64,000 nt of DNA. Origin: Mycolicibacterium nivoides (GTDB lineage: Bacteria > Actinomycetota > Actinomycetes > Mycobacteriales > Mycobacteriaceae). Below the pieces are notes generated by a model, which saw nothing but the letters and a program-made list of their open reading frames with translations, was not told where the DNA came from and did not search any database. Positions 54,371-64,000 of the stretch are shown piece after piece. A program made the position numbers and the translations under genes. Within the stretch, counting starts at the first letter, position 1, and each line of letters opens with the position of its first letter. The DNA lies in NCBI RefSeq assembly GCF_003855255.1, contig NZ_CP034072.1, positions 5,694,396-5,758,395 on the forward strand, given 5' to 3'.

Positions 54371-54658
54371 CTAGCCCCACTTGGCCCCTTCGGCGGCGTC
54401 ACGCGCGCTCATCGACATGGTGTTCATCTCGTGGGTGGATGCCATCGCACGGTAGGCCCGGGTGAGCTCTTCCATGGCCTGGTTCCACTGTGCCTGCCAG
54501 GCCTGGTAGGTCATACCCGTGTCACCCTGCCAAGCGCTGCTCAGCGCGGCCTGCTCGGCGGCGATGTCGGCGCCCACGGCGTGCAGAGCACCCGAGTAGG
54601 TGTTCATCTCCCCGGCGTGAGCCAGCATGGCCGGGTAGTTGTACATGATCTGAGACAT
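54371..54658 (-). CDS. esxH: ESX-3 secreted substrate EsxH
   Basis: 95 residues, the WXG100 fold with SAWQGDTG as the hairpin turn. It forms a heterodimer with EsxG and is exported by ESX-3 for metal acquisition. Compared with M. tuberculosis EsxH the zinc ligands His14, His76 and Glu77 are present, but position 70 is Arg instead of His. The start [12 protein letters not shown] is the family start. It follows esxG by 29 bp. Confidence 0.97.
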   Translation of the reverse strand: MSQIMYNYPAMLAHAGEMNTYSGALHAVGADIAAEQAALSSAWQGDTGMTYQAWQAQWNQAMEELTRAYRAMASTHEMNTMSMSARDAAEGAKWG

Positions 54659-54687
54659 GAAAACTCCTGTATCCGTTGCTTGTTCGG

Positions 54688-54981
54688 CTAGACCGAGGTG
54701 TAGGTGCTGGCGGCGGCGGCATCCTGGGCGACGTAGGTGCCCGCGGCGTCGCCGAGGTTGAGCTGCGCGATGTCGAGCAGCGCGTTGACCTTGGCCGACA
54801 CCTCGACGAACCGGGCGTGAGCGGCCTGGAACGCGGCGGAGGCCTCACCCATGTGGAAGGCCTGCGAAGACATCGCGGCCTGTTCGGCCTGCGCGATGGT
54901 GCTGCGCATCAGTGCGGCCTTGGCGCCGAAGGCGGCCTCGGAAGCGATCAGCTGGGGGATGTGAGCGTCCAACAGACTCAT
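54688..54981 (-). CDS. esxG: ESX-3 secreted substrate EsxG
   Basis: 97 residues, starting [20 protein letters not shown]. It is a helical hairpin in which the WXG turn is replaced (AFHMGEASA), as known for EsxG. It pairs with EsxH. ATG 54981 has AAAGGAAA upstream on this strand. It lies 61 bp after PPE4. Confidence 0.97.
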   Translation of the reverse strand: MSLLDAHIPQLIASEAAFGAKAALMRSTIAQAEQAAMSSQAFHMGEASAAFQAAHARFVEVSAKVNALLDIAQLNLGDAAGTYVAQDAAAASTYTSV

Positions 54982-55042
54982 GGTTTTTCCTTTCGGATCG
55001 TTGGTGGTGGGTAGTGCATCCAGAAATGCAGTACGGGTCTGG

Positions 55043-56623
55043 TCAGCTGCGCGAACCCCCTTCCGGATCACCTGGGGCCTCGTTGGGGTCCCAGGAACCG
55101 GGCAGCATCGGCGAGACGGGGCTCTCGTCGAACCTCTCGCCTGACAAGGTGGTCAAACCGGCCGCGGCCGCATCGGATTTCGTTTCGGTACCGGTGAATC
55201 CCATGGTCCCTGAACCGCTCTCAGATGCGCGCACTCGCCGCTCCGGCTGGGGCGCGGGATCCGGATCCGGCTGTTCGTAGTCCATGTAGGCATCCGCATA
55301 GGCGTGGTCCTCCAGCGCCGCACCCCGCTTGCGCCGACGCTTCCGCCGTGCCGCCAGCGACGCTGCCACACCCGAGGCTGCCGCGGGAATTCCGGCCGCC
55401 GGCGCCGAGGCACTGGACTTGCCGCCCACCGTCGGGCTGAAGCCCTCGTCGGGGTCGTTGCCCATCACCGCATACGGCGCGAACGCCGCGGCGGGGACCG
55501 GAGCCGGAGCTGCGACCGCACCGGCGCCGGCAGCGGGTGCGCCCGCGGGAGCGGCGGGTGCACCGGCGCCGACGCCTGCCGGGCCCAGGCCCGCCATCGG
55601 CAACCCCTGATCGGCCCGCGCCGGAGCCACCGGAGTTTCGGCGTCGGCGGGAACATCTGCCGGCGGAGCGTCCGTGGGCAGCATGCCGAGAAATCCCAGG
55701 AAGGCAAGGCCGATCCCGAGCAGTGGCACCAGGAACGGCGACAGGGCGACACCGATCCAGGTGCCCCAGCCCACGGGCTGGAAGATCGCCTGGTAGAGCA
55801 CGGCGCCCAGCAACGGTCCCCATTCGGTGAGGAAGCCGGCAGGATTCGTCAGCAGGGTTTCGATCATTTGCTGGATGATGCCGAGCGGATCATTCAGAAA
55901 TCTGAGAATGTCTTCACTGCCGGGCAACGTCCTGACGTAATCGATCAGCCATTGGGGCAGATTCGGGTACTCGCTGTCCGCCGTCGCGTCGGCATTGGTC
56001 AACGCTGAACCGGAATCGGTCGCGGTGGCCTGCGCCATCATCTGCTGCGCATTGGCCGACGCGGTGCCTGCCTCCCCCACACCGGGTTTGAGCAGCATCG
56101 GCGACGGCGTGCTGGTCGGGGCCGCCATGACCGCGGCCCCCGAGACGGCCTGGTAGGTGGCCATCGTGGTGGCCGCCTGGATCCACATCCGCACGTAGTC
56201 GGCTTCGTTGACCGCGATCGGAATCATGTTGATACCGAAGAAGTTCGTGGCGATCAGGACGCCGTGCACGACGTGGTTCAGCGCCAGCTCGGGCAGGGTC
56301 GGCATGGTGGCCACCGCTGTGGTGTAGGCCGCGGCCGCCGTCTCGTGTTGCACAGCCACCGCGGCGCTGTTCGCACTCTGCTGGGCCAGCCACGTCAGGT
56401 AGGGACCGTGGGCGGCGACATACTGCTCCGAGCTCGGCCCTTCCCACGACCCGGCCTGCACCCCACCCAACACGCTGGTGAGTTCTGCTGCCGCCGAGGC
56501 GTATTCGGCGCTCAGCGACTGCCAGGCCCCCGCGGCGGCCAGCAACGGCCCGGCGCCCGGGCCGCTGGAAAGCAGCGTCGAGTGCACCTCGGGCGGTAAG
56601 GCCATCCAGATGGGGGCGGTCAT
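55043..56623 (-). CDS. PPE4: PPE-family protein PPE4
   Basis: 526 residues. The PPE motif is at 10-12 ([10 protein letters not shown]) and [14 protein letters not shown] is the WxG-like turn of the conserved 180-residue domain that pairs with PE5. The remainder has hydrophobic segments ([19 protein letters not shown]) and a long Ala/Pro/Gly-rich stretch, then a basic (RRKRRRKRG) and acidic end. It is a predicted ESX-3 substrate linked to mycobactin iron use. Its ATG is 1 bp after the PE5 stop. Confidence 0.95.
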   Translation of the reverse strand: MTAPIWMALPPEVHSTLLSSGPGAGPLLAAAGAWQSLSAEYASAAAELTSVLGGVQAGSWEGPSSEQYVAAHGPYLTWLAQQSANSAAVAVQHETAAAAYTTAVATMPTLPELALNHVVHGVLIATNFFGINMIPIAVNEADYVRMWIQAATTMATYQAVSGAAVMAAPTSTPSPMLLKPGVGEAGTASANAQQMMAQATATDSGSALTNADATADSEYPNLPQWLIDYVRTLPGSEDILRFLNDPLGIIQQMIETLLTNPAGFLTEWGPLLGAVLYQAIFQPVGWGTWIGVALSPFLVPLLGIGLAFLGFLGMLPTDAPPADVPADAETPVAPARADQGLPMAGLGPAGVGAGAPAAPAGAPAAGAGAVAAPAPVPAAAFAPYAVMGNDPDEGFSPTVGGKSSASAPAAGIPAAASGVAASLAARRKRRRKRGAALEDHAYADAYMDYEQPDPDPAPQPERRVRASESGSGTMGFTGTETKSDAAAAGLTTLSGERFDESPVSPMLPGSWDPNEAPGDPEGGSRS

Positions 56624-56624
56624 G

Positions 56625-56936
56625 TCAGAGGCCGCGCGCGATCATGTAGGACGAGGCAGCCATCGCGTCGCCGGTGACATAGCTGGCACCGGACTCCGCG
56701 ACGCCGGCACCCGAGCGGCCGAGTTCCTCCACGCCCTGGGCGGCCAGTGCCGAGTGCTGGGCACCGTGCGCGCTGAACCCGGTCGCGGTCTGCAACGACA
56801 CCGCATCCGCGGCAGGCGGGATCACCGCCGAGACCAGGGGTGCGGCCGCGGCATGCGCGGCGGCCAGACGCGCAGTGAGCGCCTCCACTGCCGCACTCGC
56901 GGCGGTCAATCCTTCCGGAACTACCCGCAATGTCAT
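56625..56936 (-). CDS. PE5: PE-family protein PE5
   Basis: 103 residues. The Pro-Glu motif is at 7-8 (RVVPEGL), with two Ala-rich helices and the YxxxD/E-type export signal near the end of helix 2 ([10 protein letters not shown]). It forms a dimer with PPE4 and is delivered to ESX-3 by EspG3. Its ATG overlaps the eccC3 stop by one base. Confidence 0.95.
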   Translation of the reverse strand: MTLRVVPEGLTAASAAVEALTARLAAAHAAAAPLVSAVIPPAADAVSLQTATGFSAHGAQHSALAAQGVEELGRSGAGVAESGASYVTGDAMAASSYMIARGL

Positions 56937-59900
56937 CAGAATTCCTTTCTCCCGTTGTTCACGGACAGCGCCGTGTCATCGATGAGTGGGTTGACGAGCT
57001 GGACGAACTCGGGCGCGTCGCCGTCGCCGAGCAACATGCCGCGTCCCGCGGGGAACCGGGCGAACCGGTGCCCGCGGAGCTTGCCGCTGTCGGCGGCATT
57101 GCCGGACAGCATCAACGTGGTCGCTTGCAGATCATTGAGGCGACGCAGCAGCGGCGCCGTCATCACGGCGTGCGCCGATCCGGTGGCCCGGGCCGTCACG
57201 ATGACGCGCAGACCCAGATCGGAAGCCTCGGCCAGCAGACCCACGATGTTGGTCCACGGGCGCTGACCCGCGAACGGCCCGCTGACGGCGGGTCCGTCGG
57301 GGATCTGGTCCACGTCGTCGATGATCAGGTAGTGGATGTGGCCGTCCGGACTCGTCCGCTGACGCCAGGCGCTGAGCTCCTGCGGGCTCAAACCGGCCGG
57401 CGGACGGCGCTTCTCGATGAGAGCCGACAGACCAAGCATCGCCGGCAGCACGCGGTCGATGTTGGCGGTGTACTCGTTGTCCGGGAACAACGGCTCCTCC
57501 ACCAGATGCAGGCGCCGGTCGATCACCGTGAAGGCCACCTCGTCCGGCCGCGAGTTCTCGCGGATGGTCCGGATGATGTGACGCAGCAGCGTGGTCTTGC
57601 CCGACCTCGTATCGCCGAACACCGCGAGCAGCGGGTTGTTCTTGAAGTCGACCACGACCGGAGCCAGGTCCTCTTCACGCTGCCCGATGACCACCTGCTC
57701 GGGCGCCGGGTAAAGCGGCGCCAGCGCGGCCGGAGCCAGCGCGGTGGGCAGCAGACGCACCGGCGGTGCGCTCTGCCCCGGGTAGCGGGCGTTGATGACG
57801 GCGATGTCGCTCAGCTGCGGCTCGGCGAACAGGAAGTGCTCGGCGGCCATCGTGAGGCCGCGGCCCGGCTGATCGGCAGGCACCGATTCGGCCGGACGGC
57901 GCAGCGCACCCACCACGCGCACGATGCTGTCGTGGCTGTCGTGCAGCTTGAGTTCCAGACGCAGGCCCAGGCCGTCACGCATCGCCAGCGGCACCTCCAG
58001 CCAGTTCGGCGTGGTGATCACGACGTGGATGCCGTAGGCCAGCCCGGTGTTGGCCAGCTCGGTCACCCTGGCCAGCAACGGATTACGGGTGTTGAACGTA
58101 TCGGTGTTGTCCCGGCTGAACGCGTACAGGTTGTCGACGATCAGGAAGACCTCACCGTAACCGTCGTCATATTTTCCGGTGGAGCCGCCAACCCGGCTCA
58201 CCGCGCCCTGCCGCTGACGGGCCCGCAGCAACTGCTCGAGCTCACCGAAGGTACGGCGGATGCGCTCGGGCTCCAGCGGGGTGGCCACACTGCCGACATG
58301 GGCAAGATCCGCCAGGCCGGCGAGCTGTCCGCCACCGTAGTCCAGGCAGTAGAAGCTGACCTCGCTCGGCGAGTGCAGCGCCGCGGCCGACAAGACGAAC
58401 GTCTGCAGCGCGGTCGACTTGCCCGATCGCGGACCACCGTGGATCAGCACGTTGGCTGCCGACGAGTTCGCGTCGAACACCAGTGCGTCCCGGCGCATCT
58501 CGAACGGCTTGTCGATTTCGCCCAGCGGCCAACGCAATTGACCGGGCTCCACCTCGGTACGGGCCAGCACATCGTCCAGCGCGATCGAATCGTCCAGCGG
58601 CGGCAGCCACAGCTTGGGTGCCTGCGGGCCGTAGGCGGCCAGCTGGTCGCCGACGGTGGCGATCAGCTTGCGAGGAGGCAAGACGTCCGTGCCTTCCTGG
58701 CCGTGCCCCCCGACGACGATCACCGTGTCGGGCTCGGGCTCGACCCGCGATGCCGTGAACAGCTGCGGCTGCGGCAGCGCCCGCACCACGATCGACTTCT
58801 CGGCGCGCGGCGGATCGTAGATGCCGTCGACGTAGGTGCTGCGGAACTTGATCGGCACCGCACCGGGGGCGGGCACCAGGAAGCCCTCGCCTTTGTGCTC
58901 GCGACCCGATTCGATGTGATAAGCGTCCTCGACCCCGATGATCTGACGGGAGATGCTGGGGCTGGACACCTTCAGACCGATCCGGTACGACGTGTTCTTG
59001 TCGATGTCCTTGATCCGGCCCACGTCCAGGGTCTGCGACGCGAACAGGATGTGAATCCGGAACGAGCGACCCTTGCGCGCAACGTAATCGAACAGATCCG
59101 CGTACTCGGGATGCTCGGCGAGCATCAGGGTGAACTCGTCGGCGACCACGAACAGCGTCGGCATCGGGGGCAGGTCGTGCCCGGCCGCGATGGCCGCCTC
59201 GTACTCGGTGACCGAGTTGAAGGCGCTGCCCTGGACGCGCCGGCCCGCTTCCTTGAGCAGTTGCTCACGGCGGGAGACCTCACCACGCAGGGTGTCGGCG
59301 AACCGATCGGCCAGCGACCGCTTCTCGGCCATGTTCGAGATGACCGCGACGACCTGTGGGAAGTTGCGGAAGATGTCGGCACCGGCCTCGCCCTTGAAGT
59401 CGGCGTAGATCACGATGAGCCGATCGGCGGAGTGGGTGGTCAACAGCGACAACAGGATCGACATCAGGGTCTGCGACTTGCCGGAGCCGGTCATACCGAT
59501 CATCAGGCCGTGCGGGCCCATACCGCCCTCGGCCTCGTCCTTGAGGTCGAAGTACAGCGGCTCACCGGTGGCGGTGACACCGATCGGCACCCGCAGTTCG
59601 TCGTCGCGGTTGCGCGGGGCCCACAGGCTCGCGACGTCCAGTGCCGAGGCATCCGGGATGTCGAGCAGTGTGGTGAAGGTGGCGCCGCCGGTGGCGGTCG
59701 ACCGCACGTAGCCGGGGTTGGAGTCCCAGCGTGACAACCGGCGCGCGATGTGGGCGGCCGCGGCGGCCGACATCGCGTCGGCCTTGTCGACGTAGGGCTG
59801 CCATCCGTTGCTCTGCCACCGCTCGATCCGGCCTTCGGTGACCCGCAGGATGGGCCGCTCGGGATCGGGGTACTGCTCGCGGTTGGGCAGCTTGTCGCTG

Positions 59901-60922
59901 CGGTGGATCACCGTCACCCCGGTCAGACCGGGCTTGCGGGCGATGTCGTCGGGGTCGGCTTCGGGATCGTCGAGCACGACCAGCATGTGCTTCAGCGCCT
60001 GGTCTGCCTCGTCGGGGAACGCGGGCCGGCCGGCCAGTGTCGAATCGAGTTGTCCGCGCAGCTCGGCGACACCGGCGGTCAGGTACCGGGCCGGGCCGAC
60101 ACCATCGGCCTGGGACGAAATATCGACGTGCGGCAGCCATTTCAGCCATGACCAGTCGGCGGCATCGACATCGGGAGAGGCCAGCGCCACCCCCAGCATG
60201 GTCGGGTCGTGCCAGGTGACGGCCTGTGCGATCCAGGCCCGCAGCGCGTCGCGGACTTCCTCGGCCTCACCGATCACGGTGATCCGGGCGAGCTTGGTGA
60301 CGTCGATGCCGGTGGGGGCGTCGCGCACGGTGCGCTGAACGTCGAGCAGACCGCGGAGGGTGCTGTGTGACACCGGTTCCAGGTCGATCTCGTCGGCGGT
60401 GTCCTTGACCTTCAGTGCCGCATCCAGCGGCACGTCGTGCAGCCCGGCGCGCAGCACCAGGAAGTCATGGTCGCGCGGATCGCGCTCCCACTGCCGCCGG
60501 GTGCCCGGAATGACGGCCAGCGCCTCGGGCTCCGGGTGGGACCACTCCAGCGCGGCACGCTGTTCAGCGGCATGGGCACGGACGTTGTCCCGGACCACCG
60601 ACAGGTAGCGCAGGTAGTCGGCGCGCTCGGCGTCGACCTCTTCGGTGCGCATCTTGTTGCCGCCCCGGTAGAGCGCGGTGGCAGCCAGGAGCAACACGAA
60701 CGGGAAGAACAGCATGGTCGGCGAGATCATCCGCATACCGGTCGCGAACAGCGCCACGATCATGCCCACGATCAAGATGACGATCAGGTAGGGCAGCACC
60801 CGACGCAGCAGTGACGGCGGGACGATCCGCTCCAACTGGGGCGGCGGCTCGATCGTGATCGTTCCCTTGCGGGTGGTCGGCGGGGTCAGCCGACGCTGGT
60901 GCTCGAAGATCAGCCTGCTCAT
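56936..60922 (-). CDS. eccC3: ESX-3 motor ATPase EccC3
   Basis: 1328 residues, a full-length FtsK/SpoIIIE-type ATPase. Two N-terminal membrane helices ([36 protein letters not shown]), a DUF domain, then three ATPase domains with P-loops GMTGSGKSQ (about 475), GGPRSGKST (about 830) and GDTRSGKTT (about 1105) and Walker B blocks [23 protein letters not shown] and YLIIDDVDQ. All three look intact. It recognises and drives export of EsxG-EsxH and PE/PPE pairs. ATG 60922 has GAGGAG upstream, which fixes the start. Confidence 0.97.
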   Translation of the reverse strand: MSRLIFEHQRRLTPPTTRKGTITIEPPPQLERIVPPSLLRRVLPYLIVILIVGMIVALFATGMRMISPTMLFFPFVLLLAATALYRGGNKMRTEEVDAERADYLRYLSVVRDNVRAHAAEQRAALEWSHPEPEALAVIPGTRRQWERDPRDHDFLVLRAGLHDVPLDAALKVKDTADEIDLEPVSHSTLRGLLDVQRTVRDAPTGIDVTKLARITVIGEAEEVRDALRAWIAQAVTWHDPTMLGVALASPDVDAADWSWLKWLPHVDISSQADGVGPARYLTAGVAELRGQLDSTLAGRPAFPDEADQALKHMLVVLDDPEADPDDIARKPGLTGVTVIHRSDKLPNREQYPDPERPILRVTEGRIERWQSNGWQPYVDKADAMSAAAAAHIARRLSRWDSNPGYVRSTATGGATFTTLLDIPDASALDVASLWAPRNRDDELRVPIGVTATGEPLYFDLKDEAEGGMGPHGLMIGMTGSGKSQTLMSILLSLLTTHSADRLIVIYADFKGEAGADIFRNFPQVVAVISNMAEKRSLADRFADTLRGEVSRREQLLKEAGRRVQGSAFNSVTEYEAAIAAGHDLPPMPTLFVVADEFTLMLAEHPEYADLFDYVARKGRSFRIHILFASQTLDVGRIKDIDKNTSYRIGLKVSSPSISRQIIGVEDAYHIESGREHKGEGFLVPAPGAVPIKFRSTYVDGIYDPPRAEKSIVVRALPQPQLFTASRVEPEPDTVIVVGGHGQEGTDVLPPRKLIATVGDQLAAYGPQAPKLWLPPLDDSIALDDVLARTEVEPGQLRWPLGEIDKPFEMRRDALVFDANSSAANVLIHGGPRSGKSTALQTFVLSAAALHSPSEVSFYCLDYGGGQLAGLADLAHVGSVATPLEPERIRRTFGELEQLLRARQRQGAVSRVGGSTGKYDDGYGEVFLIVDNLYAFSRDNTDTFNTRNPLLARVTELANTGLAYGIHVVITTPNWLEVPLAMRDGLGLRLELKLHDSHDSIVRVVGALRRPAESVPADQPGRGLTMAAEHFLFAEPQLSDIAVINARYPGQSAPPVRLLPTALAPAALAPLYPAPEQVVIGQREEDLAPVVVDFKNNPLLAVFGDTRSGKTTLLRHIIRTIRENSRPDEVAFTVIDRRLHLVEEPLFPDNEYTANIDRVLPAMLGLSALIEKRRPPAGLSPQELSAWRQRTSPDGHIHYLIIDDVDQIPDGPAVSGPFAGQRPWTNIVGLLAEASDLGLRVIVTARATGSAHAVMTAPLLRRLNDLQATTLMLSGNAADSGKLRGHRFARFPAGRGMLLGDGDAPEFVQLVNPLIDDTALSVNNGRKEF

Positions 60923-60950
60923 CGTGTTCTCCTCTTCGCGCAAGCGCTCA

Positions 60951-62507
60951 TCAGCGGGTCGCCTCGAGGCGCGCAGAATCAGCATTGGACGACAGCGCAT
61001 CGTGTGCGATGAGGGCGTCGCCGCGGGACAGGGTCGGACCGGCAGCGAACTGCGTCAGGATCGACCACGGAATGGGCAGGGCAGGCGCGGTAAGGCCAAG
61101 CGCCGCAACAACTTTGTCATCACCGGCGGTTTCGATGCCGTAGCGGACTCCGGTGTCGCTCACCCAGAACAGCGAGCCTGCGGTCGGCGAGCCCGGCTCG
61201 GCCCCGACGGTCTGCACGAAGTAGCCGCTACCCGGGGCCAGCGCGACCCGGTTGGCGGCGCCGTTGCTGCCCGCTCCGACCAGATCGACGGTGCGCAGCC
61301 CGTCCGGCACCGGCAGCGCCGCACCCGAGAGAACCGACAGCTTGCTCTCGGTCGCACCGGTCGGCTTGATCCACTGGGCGCAGGTCACCGGGGCGGTCGA
61401 CGGCGAGACCAGCTCGACCGGCGCTCCCGGGAAAGCGGCGGTGTCGATGGCCCGGGAGACGGGCATCCGCGACACCTCGTCGGGCCCGATCCGCGGCGCC
61501 TGGTCCAGACCGTAGGAGTTGGTGTTGCGCAGGATCGAGGCCAGCACCGGCGAGACCGGCTGCAGACCGTCGGACAGCACCGCGTAGTAGCGGGCGGTGT
61601 TGTCGGCGTCATAGGCCGCCACCACACCGCCGACGGGCACGGGTGTCGACAACGCGTAATTCGTCGGTGCGCCTGCGTCGGCGACGGGCGGAGCCGTCAA
61701 TGCCGGAGCCTCGGGGATGGCGTTGAACAGGCCGGCGGCGATGGGCCGCGGAGCGGGGATCTGTCCGCCGAGACCGAGGGCATCGGTGACGGCACGGTTG
61801 GCCAGATCGATCGGGCTGCGCTTGCCGTCCCACAGCAACCAGTCACCCGGGGTCGGACCTTCGCTGTTGTGCACCAGCACGGCCTGGCCGGAAGTCAGCG
61901 CCAAGGCACGCTCACCACCCGATCCGAGTGTGCCGGCGATGACCGTCACCCCGGCGTTGGTGCCGGAGACCGCATCGCACACAGTCCAATCCGCGTCGGT
62001 GCTGGTGGTCTGCACCATCCGCTCGGGTGCACCGGGGATGCCGAGCAGGTTCCCGCGCGGGAACCTGTCGATCTCACTGGTCTTGACCGTGGTCGGGTTG
62101 TCCGCCTTCCCGGCGATCAACCGCGCGGAGGTCAGGTTGAGCACAGGGTGGAGCTGCTCACCGACCCGCACGTACAGGGCCGCCGTCGACCGGTCGGCGA
62201 GGACCGTGTCATTGCCCGCCGATCCACCCGGCCGGAACAGAGAGAACAGGAAACAGCCGACCAGACCCGTGACGAGGATCAGGGCACCGGTCAACACTGC
62301 CCGGCTCTGGGTGCGCAGCGGGTCGACCAACATGCGGGTGTCGTGCAGCGCCACGCCAGAAGCGATGCGGCGCATGACGAATCGCCAGCCCGTCACCTGG
62401 TTCTTGGTGACAAAGCCACGCCGGTACTGCACACCGTCGGGATTCTCGTTGTTCGGGGTGCGGGACGAGAACGACCGCCGATCCTCCGAAGGCCCGGGCG
62501 TGGTCAT
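60951..62507 (-). CDS. eccB3: ESX-3 periplasmic core component EccB3
   Basis: 518 residues. A short cytoplasmic N-terminus with [20 protein letters not shown], one membrane helix ([21 protein letters not shown]) at about 72-93, then a large periplasmic domain with the repeated fold of EccB (the family's two central Cys are visible: TVCDAVSG and VTCAQWIK). It links the inner-membrane complex. The ATG overlaps the eccA3 stop (ATGA). 28 bp to eccC3. Confidence 0.96.
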   Translation of the reverse strand: MTTPGPSEDRRSFSSRTPNNENPDGVQYRRGFVTKNQVTGWRFVMRRIASGVALHDTRMLVDPLRTQSRAVLTGALILVTGLVGCFLFSLFRPGGSAGNDTVLADRSTAALYVRVGEQLHPVLNLTSARLIAGKADNPTTVKTSEIDRFPRGNLLGIPGAPERMVQTTSTDADWTVCDAVSGTNAGVTVIAGTLGSGGERALALTSGQAVLVHNSEGPTPGDWLLWDGKRSPIDLANRAVTDALGLGGQIPAPRPIAAGLFNAIPEAPALTAPPVADAGAPTNYALSTPVPVGGVVAAYDADNTARYYAVLSDGLQPVSPVLASILRNTNSYGLDQAPRIGPDEVSRMPVSRAIDTAAFPGAPVELVSPSTAPVTCAQWIKPTGATESKLSVLSGAALPVPDGLRTVDLVGAGSNGAANRVALAPGSGYFVQTVGAEPGSPTAGSLFWVSDTGVRYGIETAGDDKVVAALGLTAPALPIPWSILTQFAAGPTLSRGDALIAHDALSSNADSARLEATR

Positions 62508-64000
62508 TCGGGCACCGTCAGGCCCAGGCCACGCAGCAGCGGGGCAGCCGAATTGGTCACGTCACCGGCGGTGATCGTCATCATCTCCTCGTCGGTGAAG
62601 TCGTCGTGTTCGGAATGATCAAGGCGGTACTCGCGTTCCTCCTCGGAACGCTCGACCAGGTTGCGGACGAAGCGGCCGTTACCGGCGATGTCGAGGCTGC
62701 GTCGCGGCACACCGTTGGCGTCCGGCATGGTGGCTTCGGCCAGATAGCCGAACAGCCTCTCCATGTCGTCGTGGGCGGCCTTCTCGAATGTGCTGTCACG
62801 CTTCTCGGCCATCCGCTCGGCGATCTCGACGAGTTCGGACGAGGAGTACGACGGGAAGTCGATGCTGCGCGTGAAGCGCGAACGCAGACCTTCGTTGGTG
62901 TCGAGGAACATGTCGAGGTCCTTGCGGTACCCCGCGACGATCACGACGAGCCGGTCGCGGTCGTTCTCCATGCGCGCCAGCAGCGTGTCGATGGCGACCA
63001 GACCGAAGTCGTTCTTGGCGCCGGTGGACACAAGCGCGTAGGCCTCGTCGAGGAACAGCACGCCGTCCAGCGCGCTGTCGATGATGGCGTTGGTCTTGGC
63101 CTCGGTCTCACCGATGTGCTGGCCGATCAGGTCGGCGCGGTGCACCTCGCGGACCGTCTCCTTCTTGAGAAGTCCCAGGCCGCAATAGATCTTGGCGACG
63201 ACGCGGGCGATCGTGGTCTTACCCGTACCGGGAGGACCCGCGAACACCAGGTGGTTGGTGCGCTGGGCCACGGCCAGCCCGCGTTCCTGGCGGCGGATCG
63301 ACATGGCGACCGAGCTCTTGAGCCGAGCCACCTGGAACTTCACTTCTTCCAGGCCGATGAACTCGGCAAGTTCGGCTTCGGCCTCGACGAGCAGGTGCGC
63401 CTTGCGCTCCTTGGCACCCGGGTCGACGAAGTCCGACTCCGTCGGTTCGGTCTCCGGATCCCACGGATCGGATCGGGCGTCGATGCGTGCGGCGGTGGTG
63501 ATGAGCAGCCCGAAGGTCGGATCCAACAGGGCCTCTTCGACCTGCTTGTTCTCCGGGTGGGCCGCGAACAGGTCCTGCAGAACTTCGTTGGCGTCCTCGT
63601 CCTCGCCCTGCGCACGCAGGGTCAGCGCCTTGGCCAGGGCGCCGTCGAGCGCGGCCACCGCGATCGGGCCGGACGGGTCCTCCAGGTAGGACAGCGCGGG
63701 TGCCAGCATGCCGAGGCGCGCCAGCGCGATGCCCAGGGTGATCCGCGCGGCGTGCGCGGCGACCTCGTCGAGCGACGGGTTGGTGACCACCGGGGTGAGC
63801 AGACGCACCACGTCGGACCAGCGCTCGGCGTGGTGGTTGAACACGACCCGGAGCCAGGTGGCGTTCAGCCACCCGGGGCGACGGGCCAGCAGTTCGGCCA
63901 CCAGCGCATCGGCCTCGGCACGTGCGCCCGATGCATAGCGCCTTGCGGCGTAGGCGAGCTGGAAGTCGTCGACGTCAACGGCCCGGAACTGCAGGTACAG
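62504..64000 (-). CDS. eccA3: ESX-3 AAA+ ATPase EccA3 (5' end outside window)
   Basis: 499 residues visible, in frame to the window edge; the N-terminus is cut. The visible N-terminal part is a TPR-like helical domain. The CbbX-type AAA+ domain follows: GPPGTGKTTIARVVAK (Walker A), GVLFLDEAYAL (Walker B) and FTRSIDFPSYSSSELVEIAE (arginine-finger region). It helps dissociate the EspG-PE/PPE complexes before export. It is the first gene of the cluster, so the iron-responsive promoter lies beyond the window. Confidence 0.96.
   Translation of the reverse strand: MYLQFRAVDVDDFQLAYAARRYASGARAEADALVAELLARRPGWLNATWLRVVFNHHAERWSDVVRLLTPVVTNPSLDEVAAHAARITLGIALARLGMLAPALSYLEDPSGPIAVAALDGALAKALTLRAQGEDEDANEVLQDLFAAHPENKQVEEALLDPTFGLLITTAARIDARSDPWDPETEPTESDFVDPGAKERKAHLLVEAEAELAEFIGLEEVKFQVARLKSSVAMSIRRQERGLAVAQRTNHLVFAGPPGTGKTTIARVVAKIYCGLGLLKKETVREVHRADLIGQHIGETEAKTNAIIDSALDGVLFLDEAYALVSTGAKNDFGLVAIDTLLARMENDRDRLVVIVAGYRKDLDMFLDTNEGLRSRFTRSIDFPSYSSSELVEIAERMAEKRDSTFEKAAHDDMERLFGYLAEATMPDANGVPRRSLDIAGNGRFVRNLVERSEEEREYRLDHSEHDDFTDEEMMTITAGDVTNSAAPLLRGLGLTVPE

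Noticed and set aside
54355..54402. Longer EspG3 start at GTG 54402
   Set aside because: It would add 16 residues not seen in known EspG3 and overlap esxH; kept only as an alternative.
56930..59734. 934-codon plus-strand frame
   Set aside because: It is the antisense shadow of eccC3, whose P-loops and start are clear.

Overview
The window is chromosomal DNA from a rapidly growing mycobacterium (Mycolicibacterium type). It is GC-rich throughout. It carries a complete ESX-3 type VII secretion locus apart from the start of eccA3, mycobacterial lipid and sulfate genes, and blocks that follow the gene order known around Rv0282-Rv0321 of M. tuberculosis. It also has the phnF-phnDCE phosphate/phosphonate locus described in M. 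smegmatis. No IS element, prophage or CRISPR array was seen; only one RNA gene, a tRNA-Gly, was found.

Layout. 1-5.2 kb: two paralogous membrane-anchored proteins of a DUF7159-like family flank an ammonium transporter (with a possible GlnR box) and dcd; then tRNA-Gly(CCC) and a small exported Cys protein. 5.4-9.7 kb: an F420/LLM oxidoreductase with a TetR regulator, a rhomboid-like membrane protein, a MarR regulator, a decayed arylsulfatase remnant and a mycothiol-dependent-isomerase-like protein. 9.7-18.9 kb: two giant genes (1532 and 1503 codons) 3 bp apart. The first encodes a seven-repeat lectin-like propeller followed by LysM and a very long unassigned region; the second has no recognisable domain. 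They are the best candidates for something undescribed. 18.9-24.8 kb: an ABC exporter with a membrane partner, an exported VanY/ARB-like enzyme, an AraC regulator and an exported mycobacterial protein of unknown function.

24.9-30.2 kb: phnF, two identical PhnF operators, phnD, phnC, a double-length phnE and an alcohol dehydrogenase, forming one regulated uptake unit with no C-P lyase in view. 30.2-37.7 kb: an Rv0315-like GH16 enzyme, a cupin, an Rv0312-like Hsp70/proline-threonine protein, an NTF2-like protein, an Rv0309-like L,D-transpeptidase-fold protein, a PAP2-lipid kinase fusion and a separate PAP2 phosphatase. Two extragenic inverted repeats lie here. 37.7-40.9 kb: an AurF-type diiron oxygenase translationally coupled to a ferredoxin-ferredoxin reductase, with a TetR regulator.

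41-46 kb: a formylglycine sulfatase, then stf0-cysD-cysNC with overlapping start/stop codons. ATP sulfurylase and APS kinase supply PAPS and Stf0 would use it to make trehalose-2-sulfate, so synthesis and possible removal of a sulfate ester are encoded together. 46-49.8 kb: an alpha/beta hydrolase, Tam methyltransferase, an amidohydrolase and an Rv0293c-like hydrolase. 49.7-64 kb (minus strand): eccE3, mycP3, eccD3, espG3, esxH, esxG, PPE4, PE5, eccC3, eccB3 and most of eccA3, tightly packed and mostly overlapping. This is the ESX-3 apparatus for iron/zinc acquisition and EsxG-EsxH export.
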